In this document: positions 8,376-17,474 of the stretch, piece by piece | How the letters are laid out: the number at the start of each line of letters is the position of its first letter | Numbering within the stretch: the stretch's first letter is position 1 | Notes under the pieces: model-generated | Database searches by the model: none | Seen by the model: the letters and a program-made list of their open reading frames with translations, nothing else | Told to the model about the DNA's origin: nothing | Assembly: GCF_001882345.1 (NCBI RefSeq) | Contig: NZ_MINL01000001.1 | Location: 1,883,705-1,947,704, forward strand | Origin: Halomonas sp. QHL1 | GTDB taxonomy: Bacteria; Pseudomonadota; Gammaproteobacteria; Pseudomonadales; Halomonadaceae | Reading direction: 5' to 3' | Length of the DNA: 64,000 nt | Program-made: the position numbers and the translations under genes

Positions 8376-9161
8376 TTATTCGTCGTTAAAACCATAGGTA
8401 CGCAAAATGGATTGCCCCTCTTCCTCTTGCAGCCACTGGTAGAAGGCAGTGGCGACATCTCCAGCCTGGTTCGTCAATACCATCCGTTGACGAAGCGGTT
8501 CATGCCAAGCCTCTGGGATGAGTACGTACTCACTTCGCTCATTTAAAGCGGGTGCAAGCGCCAAGGAGTAAGCCACCAGACCACCGCGGGCATCGTCAGA
8601 AAGCGCAAACTGCGCCGCCTGGGAGACGTTTTCACCCAGCACCAGCAGCGGCTCGGTTTGCTCCCAAAGCCCGGCGTGCCCCAGCGCCTGTTGTGCCGCC
8701 ACGCCATAAGGCGCGTGCTCAGGATTCGCCAGGACGATGCGTTCAGTAGTGCCGCTTGCTTGCGCTTCCAGCGCGCTTTGCACCGCCGCTAGCGGGGTAT
8801 CCTCACTAGGCAAATTATCGTGCCCGCTGCGTTGCAGCCACACTAAACGACCAATGGCGTAAATCACGCCCTCATCTTGTGTGTAGCCCTCCTCATAAAG
8901 CGCCTGAACGTAGCGTTCATCAGCGGAAAGATAGAGCTCGAAAGGAGCGCCCTGGGCAATTTGGCGACGGAAGTTACCCGAAGAGCCAAAATTCAACCGC
9001 AGGGTATGGCCGGTTTCTTCGCGAAACTGTTCAGCGGCCTCGGTCAGCGCAAACTGGAGATCAGAAGCGGCTGCTACGATAGGCGCTCCCGCCTGTGCGG
9101 GAGCGCCGATCAACATCAAGCAGGCGAGCAGTAGCCCATGCACCCATTTAGCTTTTAGCAT
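8376..9161 (-). CDS. modA: Molybdate-binding periplasmic protein ModA
   Basis: Oxyanion receptor for molybdate/tungstate uptake, 261 residues. A signal peptide ends near residue 24 (AQAG). The mature protein begins PIVAAASDLQFAL and continues FGSSGNFRRQIAQGAPFELYLSA, the two serine-containing loops that bind the oxyanion in ModA. The gene start lies inside the end of the pyruvate kinase gene (14-bp overlap), so translation may be coupled to pyk. No ModE regulator or molybdate riboswitch was recognised upstream. Confidence 0.94.
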   Translation of the reverse strand: MLKAKWVHGLLLACLMLIGAPAQAGAPIVAAASDLQFALTEAAEQFREETGHTLRLNFGSSGNFRRQIAQGAPFELYLSADERYVQALYEEGYTQDEGVIYAIGRLVWLQRSGHDNLPSEDTPLAAVQSALEAQASGTTERIVLANPEHAPYGVAAQQALGHAGLWEQTEPLLVLGENVSQAAQFALSDDARGGLVAYSLALAPALNERSEYVLIPEAWHEPLRQRMVLTNQAGDVATAFYQWLQEEEGQSILRTYGFNDE

Positions 9162-10623
9162 GCTCGTCAGTAATCTCCATGACCTTCATGGTATTGGTAC
9201 CGCCATGAGCATTCATATGGTCGCCGCGAGTCAGGATCACGTGATCACCGGCTTTGGAGATACCGGTCTTCACCAGCAGTTCCAAGGCACGGTCGTTCAG
9301 CTCGGTGGCGCTCATTTCGGAGGTATCGAACGGCAGCGAAACAACACCGCGGTAGAGTGCCATGCGGCGCTGGGCGATAGGATTATGTGCTAAGCCAACA
9401 ATCGGCAGGCCGGAACGAATGCGCGACGCAATCAATGGCGTATAGCCCGACGAGGTCATACAGGCAATCGCGGTAATGCCTGTCATATGGTTGGCCGCGT
9501 ACATGGCGGAGAGCGCGATGGTTTCGTCAGGGCGGGTAAAGCCCTCATGAATGCGGTGGCCAGACTCCTGAGCCGTTTTTTCCCGTTCAGCGCCCAGGCA
9601 AACGCGTGACATGGCTTCCACGGTTTCCAGCGGATAGTCACCCGCGGCGGTTTCGGCCGAGAGCATGACCGCATCGCTGCCATCCAGCACCGCGTTGGCC
9701 ACGTCAAAGACTTCGGCACGCGTAGGTAGCGGCGCTGAAATCATGCTTTCCATCATCTGTGTGGCAGTAATGACGGCACGGTTGAGCGAGCGGGCGCGCT
9801 TGATCATGCGTTTCTGAACGCCCACCAGCTTGGCATCGCCAATTTCTACGCCTAGATCGCCCCGCGCCACCATGACCGCTTCAGAAGCTTCGATAATACC
9901 ATCCAGGGTAGCGTCATCAGCGACCGCTTCTGCGCGTTCGACCTTTGCCACCAGGCCAATTTCCTTGCCAGCCTCGCCCAATAAACGGCGTGCTTCGAGC
10001 ATGTCTTCCGCATGACGGGGGAAGGAAATGGCTAAGTAGTCGACGCCAATTTCAACGGCGGTTTTTAGGTCTTCCTTATCTTTTTCGGTCAATGCCGGAG
10101 CGGAGAGCCCGCCGCCCTGCTTGTTGATGCCCTTATGGTTGGAGAGCTTGCCACCCACGACCACCGTGGTATGCACCTGTTGGCCTTCAACGCGGGCCAC
10201 GTCAAGCACCAAGCGGCCGTCATCTAAAAGCAGGCGGTCACCGGCGGTGACGTCTTGCGACAAGGTTTTGTAGTCGCAGCCTACTTGATGTACATCACCC
10301 GCATCGCCATCGAGCTCCATATCGAGAATAAACGGCTGGCCCTCTTTGAGTACCACGGCGCCATCCCTAAACCGCGCAATACGAATTTTCGGACCTTGCA
10401 GATCGCCCAAAACCGCTACGCTGCGACCTAGCGTGGCGGCGATTTCGCGCACTTCGTTTAACCGGCGGCGGTGATCATCCGCGGTGCCATGGGAGAAATT
10501 AAGACGCACCACATCGACACCTGCCTTGAGCATGGCTTCCAATACGCCTTCCCGGTCGCTGGCAGGCCCAAGAGTGGCGACAATTTTGGTACGACGGATC
10601 GAGGAGAAGTGCAGTGCGTTCAT
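9148..10623 (-). CDS. pyk: Pyruvate kinase
   Basis: Converts phosphoenolpyruvate and ADP to pyruvate and ATP at the end of glycolysis; cytoplasmic tetramer. 491 residues, full length. Visible: RRTKIVATLGPAS (residues 9-21), VVRLNFSHG, the B-domain, MVARGDLGVEI near 250-260 and ITATQMMESMI, the usual active-site stretches. The C-terminal allosteric domain is present. It resembles the PykA-like group rather than PykF; this is a judgement by eye. Its last 14 bases overlap modA, which makes it the first gene of a pyk-modABC-DUF192 string. Confidence 0.95.
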   Translation of the reverse strand: MNALHFSSIRRTKIVATLGPASDREGVLEAMLKAGVDVVRLNFSHGTADDHRRRLNEVREIAATLGRSVAVLGDLQGPKIRIARFRDGAVVLKEGQPFILDMELDGDAGDVHQVGCDYKTLSQDVTAGDRLLLDDGRLVLDVARVEGQQVHTTVVVGGKLSNHKGINKQGGGLSAPALTEKDKEDLKTAVEIGVDYLAISFPRHAEDMLEARRLLGEAGKEIGLVAKVERAEAVADDATLDGIIEASEAVMVARGDLGVEIGDAKLVGVQKRMIKRARSLNRAVITATQMMESMISAPLPTRAEVFDVANAVLDGSDAVMLSAETAAGDYPLETVEAMSRVCLGAEREKTAQESGHRIHEGFTRPDETIALSAMYAANHMTGITAIACMTSSGYTPLIASRIRSGLPIVGLAHNPIAQRRMALYRGVVSLPFDTSEMSATELNDRALELLVKTGISKAGDHVILTRGDHMNAHGGTNTMKVMEITDEHAKS

Positions 10624-10741
10624 TATGTTCCAACCATGCGAATTAACGTGTAGTGACTCGTTAGAGTGACCTTATTTCGTCACCCTAGCTTATCAGTTTA
10701 ACGCGTGCGATATGACAGCAGTGCAACACATCCAGCGCGGA

Positions 10742-11230
10742 TTACTTCAACGTCACGGTGATCGCCAGGGGAAACTCATCGCAGTTATCGCCATCACCGC
10801 CCCGATCCACCACTAAAAATTCGCCTTCTCGTTCCAGCACCGACTGAATGGCATGCCAGGTACCCGCGCGGTAGTTCACACCTTGGCGGCCATCGGTAAT
10901 AAAGGCGTGCACATCGTCAGGGTTGATGTGCTCACCGGGCGGCGCCACCACCACAATAAAACGCTCCTGATGAAGCGGCATAAAGGCCTGACTGCCCTGG
11001 GGGTGACGCTCCAGAAACGTTAGCTCCAGCGGTAATGTAATCGGCTGGCTCACGAAGATATTGATCAGCGTATGGGCGTTTTCACCCAAGGTTTCTACCT
11101 TGGCCAGATCATGGTGACGCTGGGTACGCCCTGCGTTGATGGGAAACGATTCGGAGTTACGAGCATCCATCACATCGCCAAAAGGAGCGAAGGCTTCAGC
11201 CGTTAGCGGCTTGGCTTTTAGTGTCAACAT
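10742..11230 (-). CDS. allA: Ureidoglycolate lyase
   Basis: Splits (S)-ureidoglycolate into glyoxylate and urea, the last step of allantoin breakdown. 162 residues, normal for AllA. The N-terminal LTAEAFAPFGDVMDA, the FLERHPQGSQAFMPL stretch and the GTWHAIQSVLEREGEFLVVDRGG stretch are family hallmarks. It is the third gene of the leftward puuE-allE-allA operon (9 bp after allE). The glyoxylate made here could feed the aminotransferase at 30277-31488. Confidence 0.93.
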   Translation of the reverse strand: MLTLKAKPLTAEAFAPFGDVMDARNSESFPINAGRTQRHHDLAKVETLGENAHTLINIFVSQPITLPLELTFLERHPQGSQAFMPLHQERFIVVVAPPGEHINPDDVHAFITDGRQGVNYRAGTWHAIQSVLEREGEFLVVDRGGDGDNCDEFPLAITVTLK

Positions 11231-11239
11231 GACGACTCC

Positions 11240-12073
11240 TTAGCGTGACGACAGTTTAAGAGAAGCGTGGCGATTAACATCTTTATACAGCAGATACCTA
11301 AATGGCCCTGGGCCTGCGGCGTAGCAGGCCTGGGGGCAGAAAGCGCGTAGCCACATGAAGTCCCCGGCTTCTACCTCTACCCAATTTTGATTCAAGTGAT
11401 AAACGGCTTTGCCTTCAAGCACGTAAAGGCCGTGCTCCATGACATGGGTTTCATCAAAGGGGATCACGCCGCCGGGCTGAAAGGTCACAATATTGACGTG
11501 CATATCGTGGCGGACGTCCGCAGGATCGACAAAGCGCGTAGTGGCCCAGCGACCTTCGGTGCCCGGCATTTCGATAGGTGCAATGTCCTGCTCGTTGGTC
11601 ACAAACGCTTTTGGCACCTCGAGTCCTTCTACAAACTCATAGGCCTTGCGTACCCAGTGGAAACGTACCGGCACGTTAGATTCGTTGCGTACCTGCCACG
11701 AACTGCCAGGGGGAATAAACACATAGCCGCCGGGCTGCATAGTGTGGCGCTCGCCCGATAAAGAAAGCGTTAACTCACCCTCCACAATAAACAGCACGCC
11801 TTCTGCCTGAAGGTCTGGCTCAGGTTTATCACTACCACCCTGGGGTTGGACTTCCATAATGTACTGGGAGAACGTCTCGGCAAACCCCGACAGCGGCCGC
11901 GCGAGCACCCATAGCCGAGTGCCTTCCCAAAACGGTAGATTGCTAGTGACGATATCGCGCATCACGCCTTTGGGAATCAGCGCATAGGCTTCGGTAAATA
12001 CAGCGCGATCAGCGGTAATTTGTGTTTGCGGTGGATGCCCACCGGTGGGGGCATAGTAAGTAGCTTTATTCAT
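11240..12073 (-). CDS. allE: (S)-ureidoglycine aminohydrolase-type cupin (YlbA/AllE family)
   Basis: Double-cupin protein of about 277 residues of the ureidoglycine aminohydrolase family. E. coli AllE converts (S)-ureidoglycine to ureidoglycolate. N- and C-terminal cupin domains can be seen (GGYVFIPPGSSWQVRN and HVMEHGLYVLEGKAVYHLN). The frame opens at 12088, but ATG 12073 has the better ribosome site (AAAGG) and is chosen. It lies between puuE and allA. No separate allantoate hydrolase is present; databases often label such proteins as bifunctional allantoicase/aminohydrolase, which is not proven here. Confidence 0.87.
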   Translation of the reverse strand: MNKATYYAPTGGHPPQTQITADRAVFTEAYALIPKGVMRDIVTSNLPFWEGTRLWVLARPLSGFAETFSQYIMEVQPQGGSDKPEPDLQAEGVLFIVEGELTLSLSGERHTMQPGGYVFIPPGSSWQVRNESNVPVRFHWVRKAYEFVEGLEVPKAFVTNEQDIAPIEMPGTEGRWATTRFVDPADVRHDMHVNIVTFQPGGVIPFDETHVMEHGLYVLEGKAVYHLNQNWVEVEAGDFMWLRAFCPQACYAAGPGPFRYLLYKDVNRHASLKLSSR

Positions 12074-12084
12074 CTTTGTGCCTT

Positions 12085-13023
12085 TCAACGCGTTGGCGCC
12101 GGGTGGTGTTCCGCCCAGTGGCGTGCGATATCAACCCGGCGGGCCACCCAAACGAGGTCGTGGGTTTCGATGTAATCCAAAAAGCGCTGCAGGGCGCGAA
12201 AACGCCCAGGGCGGCCCAATAAACGACAATGCATGCCCACCGAGAGCATTTTGGGCGCCTCCTCCCCTTCTGCGTAAAGTACATCAAAGGCATCGCGCAG
12301 GTAGGTAAAGAAGTGATCCGCAGTATTAAAACCTTGTGGCGCGGCAAAACGCATATCGTTGCTGTCCAGCGTATAGGGCACAATCAAGTGGTTGTGGTCA
12401 CCGCCCTGACTATCGGTCACTTGGGTCCAGAAAGGCAAGTCGTCGCCGTAGTAGTCGCTATCGTAAAGGAAACCGCCCTCGTCCAGCACTAACCGCCGGG
12501 TATTGGGGCTATCGCGGCCGGTGTACCAGCCTTGGGGTTTTTCACCGTAGAGGCGCAGAAAAATCTCCATGGCCTGCTGTAGATGCTCCCGCTCAACGTG
12601 CTCGGGCACTTCCTGATAGTGAATCCAGCGGTAGCCGTGGCAGGCAATCTCGTGGCCCAGCTCTTTAAATGCCAGGGCGACATCCGGGTTACGCTCCAGC
12701 GCCATGGCTACGCCAAACACCGTGAGCGGCAAATCACGCTTCTCAAATTCACGCAGAATGCGCCATACCCCAGCGCGGGAGCCGTACTCGTAGATCGACT
12801 CCATGCTCAAGTGGCGATCTGGATAAGCCGGTGCGCCGATGATTTCCGACAGGAACTGCTCGGAGACTGTATCGCCATGCAGCACGCTATTTTCACCGCC
12901 CTCCTCGTAATTGAGTACAAACTGAACGGCAATTTTCGCTTTATTTGGCCAGTTGGCGTGGGGCGGGTTGCGCCCGTAACCAATCAAATCGCGGGGATAG
13001 TGGCCCTTAGAGGATGACAACAT
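12085..13023 (-). CDS. puuE: Allantoinase PuuE (polysaccharide-deacetylase fold)
   Basis: Hydrolyses allantoin to allantoate; metal-independent allantoinase of the NodB/polysaccharide-deacetylase superfamily, unrelated to AllB. 312 residues, full length. Typical stretches are YPRDLIGYGRNPP near the N-terminus, SVLHGDTVSE, LGHEIACHGYRWIHYQ and GWYTGRDSPNTRRL. It is the first gene of puuE-allE-allA. A TTTGTATACAAA palindrome lies 72 bp upstream of the start and is a likely operator. Confidence 0.94.
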   Translation of the reverse strand: MLSSSKGHYPRDLIGYGRNPPHANWPNKAKIAVQFVLNYEEGGENSVLHGDTVSEQFLSEIIGAPAYPDRHLSMESIYEYGSRAGVWRILREFEKRDLPLTVFGVAMALERNPDVALAFKELGHEIACHGYRWIHYQEVPEHVEREHLQQAMEIFLRLYGEKPQGWYTGRDSPNTRRLVLDEGGFLYDSDYYGDDLPFWTQVTDSQGGDHNHLIVPYTLDSNDMRFAAPQGFNTADHFFTYLRDAFDVLYAEGEEAPKMLSVGMHCRLLGRPGRFRALQRFLDYIETHDLVWVARRVDIARHWAEHHPAPTR

Positions 13024-13095
13024 AGGTAGCTCCTTGATTCATACAAACCCTGGCAGATCACTGGCAAATAAGCAGTCCAGTAATACAGAAAATTA

Positions 13096-13107
13096 TTTGT
13101 ATACAAA
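13096..13107. promoter_or_regulatory. TTTGTATACAAA operator-like palindrome before puuE
   Basis: Perfect 12-bp palindrome 72 bp upstream of the puuE start. It fits the FadR-subfamily GntR pattern T-N-G-T-N(0-3)-A-C-N-A. Same core as four other sites in this cluster. Confidence 0.7.
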
Positions 13108-13289
13108 ATAGCGACATTCATAACCCACCGCAACGCGGTCGAGCGCTAATCCCCTGACGCTAATAGCGTTTCTCAGTTTAAAAGTCGTTAAGCCATTGAA
13201 TCCTGAACAAATGGTCAAGTTTTTCCAGCCGCTTTTTTGTTGCCAATTGCTTAATAGCCCCTTGCGTCACTTAAAAAACCGCCCTATTT

Positions 13290-13299
13290 TTGTATACAA
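13290..13299. promoter_or_regulatory. TTGTATACAA operator-like palindrome before hpxA
   Basis: Perfect 10-bp palindrome 36 bp before the chosen GTG start of the racemase gene, at a promoter-proximal position. Same core as the other purine-cluster sites. Confidence 0.7.
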
Positions 13300-13334
13300 G
13301 AAATGCCATATTGTTTACACACGGAATATCTATC

Positions 13335-14090
13335 GTGCATATACGCATTATTAACCCCAACACCACGGCCTCCATGACCGCTGCTATTCACCAGGCAGCG
13401 CAGCAGCATGCGGGCCCTGGCACCACGGTGAGCGCTTCACAGCCGGATGCTGGCCCGGTTTCAATCGAGAGCCATTTCGACGAAGTAATCAGTGCGGTTG
13501 GGGTGGCCGAAGAAGTTCTTAAGGGCGAGCGCGAAGGTGACATCGATGCCTATATAGTGGCCTGTTTTGGCGACCCCGGCTTGCTAGCCGCACGGGAGCT
13601 AAGTCGCGCGCCGGTGATTGGCATCGCCGAAGCGGCCTTTCATCTTGCCACGCTGGTAAGCACTCGCTTTTCCATCGTCACGACCCTGGGCCGCACCGGC
13701 ATTATCGCTGAGCATCTGCTTCAACAGTACGGCTTTAGCCACCACTGCCGTCGCATTCGTGCCGCTGAAATCCCGGTGCTTGATCTTGAGCATCATCCTG
13801 AAGTGGCGTTTACCCGCATTGTGGAAGAGTGCTGCCGCGCAAGGGATGAAGACGGCATTGGCGCCATCGTTTTAGGCTGCGGCGGTATGGCGAATTTGAC
13901 CCAAGAGATCAGCCGCGAAGTGGGCCTGCCGGTAGTAGAAGGTGTCACCGCAGCGCTTAAACTGGCGGAATCGCTGGTCAGTTTAGGGCTGCATACCAGT
14001 AAGCATGGAGATCTTGACTATCCACGGCCAAAAGCCTTCACCGGTAAGTTTTCCGGGTTTTCTGATCTTGCCTTACCGGTTAAGTCATAA
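13335..14090 (+). CDS. hpxA: Allantoin/hydantoin racemase (Asp/Glu racemase family)
   Basis: Probably interconverts (R)- and (S)-allantoin so that both enantiomers can enter the allantoinase step. About 251 residues. The N-terminal IRIINPNTTASM motif is the family signature. The two catalytic cysteines of the two-base mechanism are seen in VACFGDPG and LGCGGM. The frame also runs upstream to a TTG at 13290, but that lies in the operator palindrome; GTG 13335 matches the family start and is chosen. Neighbours: puuE divergent upstream, NCS1 permeases downstream. Confidence 0.88.
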   Translation: MHIRIINPNTTASMTAAIHQAAQQHAGPGTTVSASQPDAGPVSIESHFDEVISAVGVAEEVLKGEREGDIDAYIVACFGDPGLLAARELSRAPVIGIAEAAFHLATLVSTRFSIVTTLGRTGIIAEHLLQQYGFSHHCRRIRAAEIPVLDLEHHPEVAFTRIVEECCRARDEDGIGAIVLGCGGMANLTQEISREVGLPVVEGVTAALKLAESLVSLGLHTSKHGDLDYPRPKAFTGKFSGFSDLALPVKS

Positions 14091-14193
14091 AGCCCTAAAA
14101 ATAATAACGACTGAAAATTATTTAATAACAATTGATTAAAAGAATTTTAAAAACCAGTACGTCCATTAGCACGCCACGCCGCAAGCGTCGCTT

Positions 14194-14203
14194 GAGTATA
14201 CAA
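14194..14203. promoter_or_regulatory. GAGTATACAA operator-like site before the first NCS1 permease
   Basis: Imperfect member (GTATAC core, right arm ACAA intact) of the TTGTATACAA set, 49 bp upstream of ATG 14252. Confidence 0.5.
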
Positions 14204-14251
14204 AATGCCCAAGCTGCCAATAAAAACCGATAATCTTGCGAGGACGACAAC

Positions 14252-15610
14252 ATGAGCGCTTCAACCTCGGCTCTTGCGTCAGAAGAACGATCCGATGCTG
14301 GATCAAAAGCACTCGGGGCAGAAAGCCTGGCCCCTCAACACACCCGAATCATGGGGCGCGGCTCCTATTTTCTGGCGTGGTTCGGCGGCTGCGTTTCCAT
14401 CGGTACCTTTGCCATGGGCTCAAGCGTGGTCGGCACCCTGAACCTGTTACAAGCCACCCTGGCGATTGCCATCGGCTGCTTTGTGATCGGGATAGCACTC
14501 GCCATTAACGGGGCCGCAGGCTACAAGTACGGCATTCCGTTTATGGTGCAAGCGCGCAGCGCGTTCGGCTTTACGGGCACGCGCTTACCGGGCTTGGTAC
14601 GCGCAGTGCCAGCGGTAGTGTGGTACGGCTTTCAAAGCTGGATTGGCGCCGGGGCACTCAATATGGTGTCGGCCACCCTGTTCGGTTTCGACAACCTGAT
14701 CTTCTACTTTATTACCTTCCAGTTTCTGCAAATCGGCCTGTCGGTGATGGGCTTTCAGGGCATCAAGTGGTTAGAGAATATCGGCAGCGCCTTTATCCTC
14801 GCCTCGCTGGTGTATATGTTCTACGCCACGGTGCAGCGCTATGGCGATGAGCTTTCTGCCAGCCTGCTGACCATGGAAGGCTCCTGGGGCATGCCGTTCT
14901 GGGGCGCGACCATGCTGTTCCTGGGTATCTACAGCACCATGATGCTCAACGTCAGCGACTACTCACGCGAGCATAAAAAGGGCACGGCCCAGAGCCTGCT
15001 GACCACCATCTACGCCATGTCGATTCTGCCCTGCACGCTGTTTATGGGCTTGATCGGCTATATGGTCTCGCAAGCCACCGGCACCGCCGACCCCATCCAG
15101 GTGTTTGCCAACGCGGTGGACAACACCCCGCTGCTGATGACGACCCTTCTGTTCATCGCCTTTGCCCAGGTCACCACCAACGTCCTCAACAACGTGGTAC
15201 CGCCCACCTATGTGTTGATGGACGTGTTTAAGATCAAGTTCTCGATCGCCACCGTCATCGTTGGCTTGCTGGCCTTCGCCACTTTCCCCTGGAAACTGGT
15301 GCAGCCGGGCTCTGCGGCGGGCCTACAGCTATTTGTGCAGACCTATTCCGCCTTTTTAGGCCCCATCTTCGCCATCCTGGTGGTCGATTATTATGTAATT
15401 CGCCGCCGCACGCTGGATATCGACAAACTGTATGACGTCAACGGGCCTTACCAGGGTATTAATCTGGCCGCTTTCATCGCCACGGCGGTGGGCATTTTGG
15501 CGGCGCTCTCTTTCTCGGCGATCTCGTGGTACGCCAGCCTGATCCCCGCCGGTGTTACCTACTACCTACTCATGAAGTACTGGGCTCCCTGCCAGCGCTT
15601 TAGTCAGTAA
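14252..15610 (+). CDS. NCS1-family nucleobase/allantoin permease
   Basis: Inner-membrane cation symporter of the NCS1 family (452 residues, about 12 helices). Recognisable family stretches are SYFLAWFGGCVSIGTFAMGS near the start of helix 1, YKYGIPFMVQARSAFGFTG and VPAVVWYGFQSWIGAGALN. NCS1 members carry cytosine, purines, hydantoins or allantoin. The neighbours (allantoin racemase, urate pathway) make allantoin or a purine the likely cargo. The first about 30 residues form an unusually long polar N-terminal tail. A second NCS1 gene follows 29 bp later. Confidence 0.9.
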   Translation: MSASTSALASEERSDAGSKALGAESLAPQHTRIMGRGSYFLAWFGGCVSIGTFAMGSSVVGTLNLLQATLAIAIGCFVIGIALAINGAAGYKYGIPFMVQARSAFGFTGTRLPGLVRAVPAVVWYGFQSWIGAGALNMVSATLFGFDNLIFYFITFQFLQIGLSVMGFQGIKWLENIGSAFILASLVYMFYATVQRYGDELSASLLTMEGSWGMPFWGATMLFLGIYSTMMLNVSDYSREHKKGTAQSLLTTIYAMSILPCTLFMGLIGYMVSQATGTADPIQVFANAVDNTPLLMTTLLFIAFAQVTTNVLNNVVPPTYVLMDVFKIKFSIATVIVGLLAFATFPWKLVQPGSAAGLQLFVQTYSAFLGPIFAILVVDYYVIRRRTLDIDKLYDVNGPYQGINLAAFIATAVGILAALSFSAISWYASLIPAGVTYYLLMKYWAPCQRFSQ

Positions 15611-15639
15611 CTCCATTTGCCAACCGAAGAGCCAATACG

Positions 15640-17118
15640 ATGAAAGAGAGTAACGACGTTAGTGACCTAGATATTAAGCACATTGATCCGACACTGTATA
15701 ACGAGGATCTAGCACCGCTCAAACCCCAGGATCGTAACTGGGGCGCCTTTGAGATATTTAACGTTTGGTCTAACGATATCCAGAGCCTGTTTGGTTACAC
15801 CCTCGCCGCCTCGCTGTTTTTAACCTACGGCCTAAACGGCTGGGCGGTGATGGCGGCGATTATTCTGGCGGGCGTAATCGTGATGTTTCTGGTCAACCTC
15901 ACCGGTAAGCCCAGCGTTAAATACGGCATCCCCTTCCCAGTGATGGTGCGCGCCAGCATGGGGGTACGCGGCGCGAACCTACCCGCGATGCTGCGCGCCA
16001 TCGTGGGGATCTTTTGGTACGGCGTGCAGACCTACTTCGCCTCCACCGCCGTCACTCTGCTGATTACGGCATTTTTTGGCGCAGGAAATGGCAGTACCTT
16101 CCTGGGGCTTTCCGGCGTGGCCTGGGTGTCGTTCGTGATTGTGTGGCTGTTTCAAATCGCAATTTTCTGGCAAGGCATTGAGCGCATTAAGCACTTCCTG
16201 AACTGGGCGGGCCCGCTGGTCTACGTGGTTATGTTGGTGCTCATGATCATTGTCTGGTTCCAGGCGGGCAGCGAGCTGATCCCAGCCATTGGCACCATTT
16301 TCAGCGGTGGCAGTGAAACCAGCGGTCGTTCGATCGCGGCCTTTATGGCGATCGTCGGCACCATGGTGGCGTACTTCGCAGCGGTGGTGATCAACTTCGG
16401 CGATTTCACCCGCTTTGTGAAAACCGAACGCCAGATGAAACTTGGCAACCTGTTGGGCCTGCCGCTGAACGTGGCGTTCTTCTCGTTTATCGCGCTGATT
16501 ATTACCGCAGGCACACTGGTGCTGTTTGGCGAAGCGCTAACCAACCCCGCCGATATCGTTGAACGGGTAGACTCCCTGCCCCTGACGATTGTCGCTGCGC
16601 TGACCTTCTTTGCCGCTACAGTCGGCATCAACCTGGTCGCCAACTTCATTCCGCCCGCCTACGACCTGGCCAACCTGTTTCCCAGCAAAATCAGCTTTAA
16701 AATGGGCGGCCTGATTACCGCGGTAATCGCTTTCTTCGTCGGCGCACTATGGCTCTCAGTCATCAGCCAGATTGGTGTTCCCGGCTTTGTGAATGCGCTA
16801 GGGGCTGTCGTGGCGCCCTTCTACGGCATTATCGTAGTCGATTACTACCTGATTAAGCTTCAGCACTTGAATATGCAGGAGCTGTTCTCGTCAGCGCCGG
16901 GCAGCGCCTACTACTACGTAAACGGATGGAACACCCGCGCCCTTCTCGCCTTTGGTGTGGCGGCGCTGTTCTCGCTTTCTACCGTGTTAGTACCCGCACT
17001 TTCAGCCCTTGGCGGCTTTGGCTGGATGATCGGCGCAGGCTTGGGTGGGCTGTTCTACTATGGTTTGATGCGGCAGTTTAAGGCAGAACCTCCGTATGCT
17101 GAACAGAAAATCAATTGA
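15640..17118 (+). CDS. Second NCS1-family permease
   Basis: 492-residue NCS1 symporter, a distant paralogue of the preceding gene. It carries the LKPQDRNWGAFEIFNVWSND opening of the allantoin/cytosine branch, then KYGIPFPVMVRASMGVRGAN and RAIVGIFWYGVQTYF. The N-terminal DRNW motif is typical of allantoin permeases (PucI/AllW type), so of the two this one is the better allantoin-permease candidate. It is followed by a strong terminator at 17158, which ends the rightward racemase-permease operon. Confidence 0.9.
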   Translation: MKESNDVSDLDIKHIDPTLYNEDLAPLKPQDRNWGAFEIFNVWSNDIQSLFGYTLAASLFLTYGLNGWAVMAAIILAGVIVMFLVNLTGKPSVKYGIPFPVMVRASMGVRGANLPAMLRAIVGIFWYGVQTYFASTAVTLLITAFFGAGNGSTFLGLSGVAWVSFVIVWLFQIAIFWQGIERIKHFLNWAGPLVYVVMLVLMIIVWFQAGSELIPAIGTIFSGGSETSGRSIAAFMAIVGTMVAYFAAVVINFGDFTRFVKTERQMKLGNLLGLPLNVAFFSFIALIITAGTLVLFGEALTNPADIVERVDSLPLTIVAALTFFAATVGINLVANFIPPAYDLANLFPSKISFKMGGLITAVIAFFVGALWLSVISQIGVPGFVNALGAVVAPFYGIIVVDYYLIKLQHLNMQELFSSAPGSAYYYVNGWNTRALLAFGVAALFSLSTVLVPALSALGGFGWMIGAGLGGLFYYGLMRQFKAEPPYAEQKIN

Positions 17119-17157
17119 GATGTTTTAGCCTTAGTTGATGGTTTAGGCCACTTGTAC

Positions 17158-17189
17158 GCGCCATCGGCACCGAGCCGATGGCGCTTTTT
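17158..17189 (+). terminator. Rho-independent terminator after the NCS1 operon
   Basis: Perfect 11-bp GC-rich stem (arms 17158-17168 and 17174-17184) with a 5-base loop, followed by five T. Confidence 0.9.
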
Positions 17190-17474
17190 ATGTGCCTAGC
17201 CAACTCCGTAATTGGGGAACCTGTCAGGAGCAACCTATGGCCATTAGGGGGTAATGCACTTTACGATATTAAATCTCAGCGACATGAGGGGTGTTCGATC
17301 TACAATGCCTATTTTTCTGTTAGTGTCAGCGGAGAGCGTGCTTATATTTTTTGGAACTTTTTAACAAAAGCATTAAAAAATAATCTTAAGAACCTTCTTG
17401 TGTATATGGCTAATTTGAAGAAATGAGCAAAGAAGATACTGCGCATTAATAAGCTATTTAATGGAGAAGTGTTA
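17190..17474. other. AT-rich gap with no supported gene
   Basis: Lower-GC stretch between the terminator and the small membrane protein gene. An 82-codon frame at 17178-17426 starts inside the terminator stem, has no ribosome site and no family features, and is not called. A promoter for the next gene is expected but none is clear. Confidence 0.5.

Larger units (their letters stand above)
13024..13334. other. Divergent promoter region puuE / hpxA
   Basis: About 310 bp between leftward puuE and the rightward racemase gene. It contains two TTGTATACAA palindromes, one close to each gene start, described separately. The remainder is AT-rich and no gene is seen. Confidence 0.6.

Noticed and set aside
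13290..13334. Upstream TTG start for the racemase gene
   Set aside because: The added residues are encoded by the operator palindrome and do not resemble the family N-terminus; GTG 13335 begins at the conserved motif.
17178..17426. 82-codon rightward frame after the NCS1 operon
   Set aside because: It begins inside the stem of the rho-independent terminator, lacks a ribosome site and has no coherent protein pattern.
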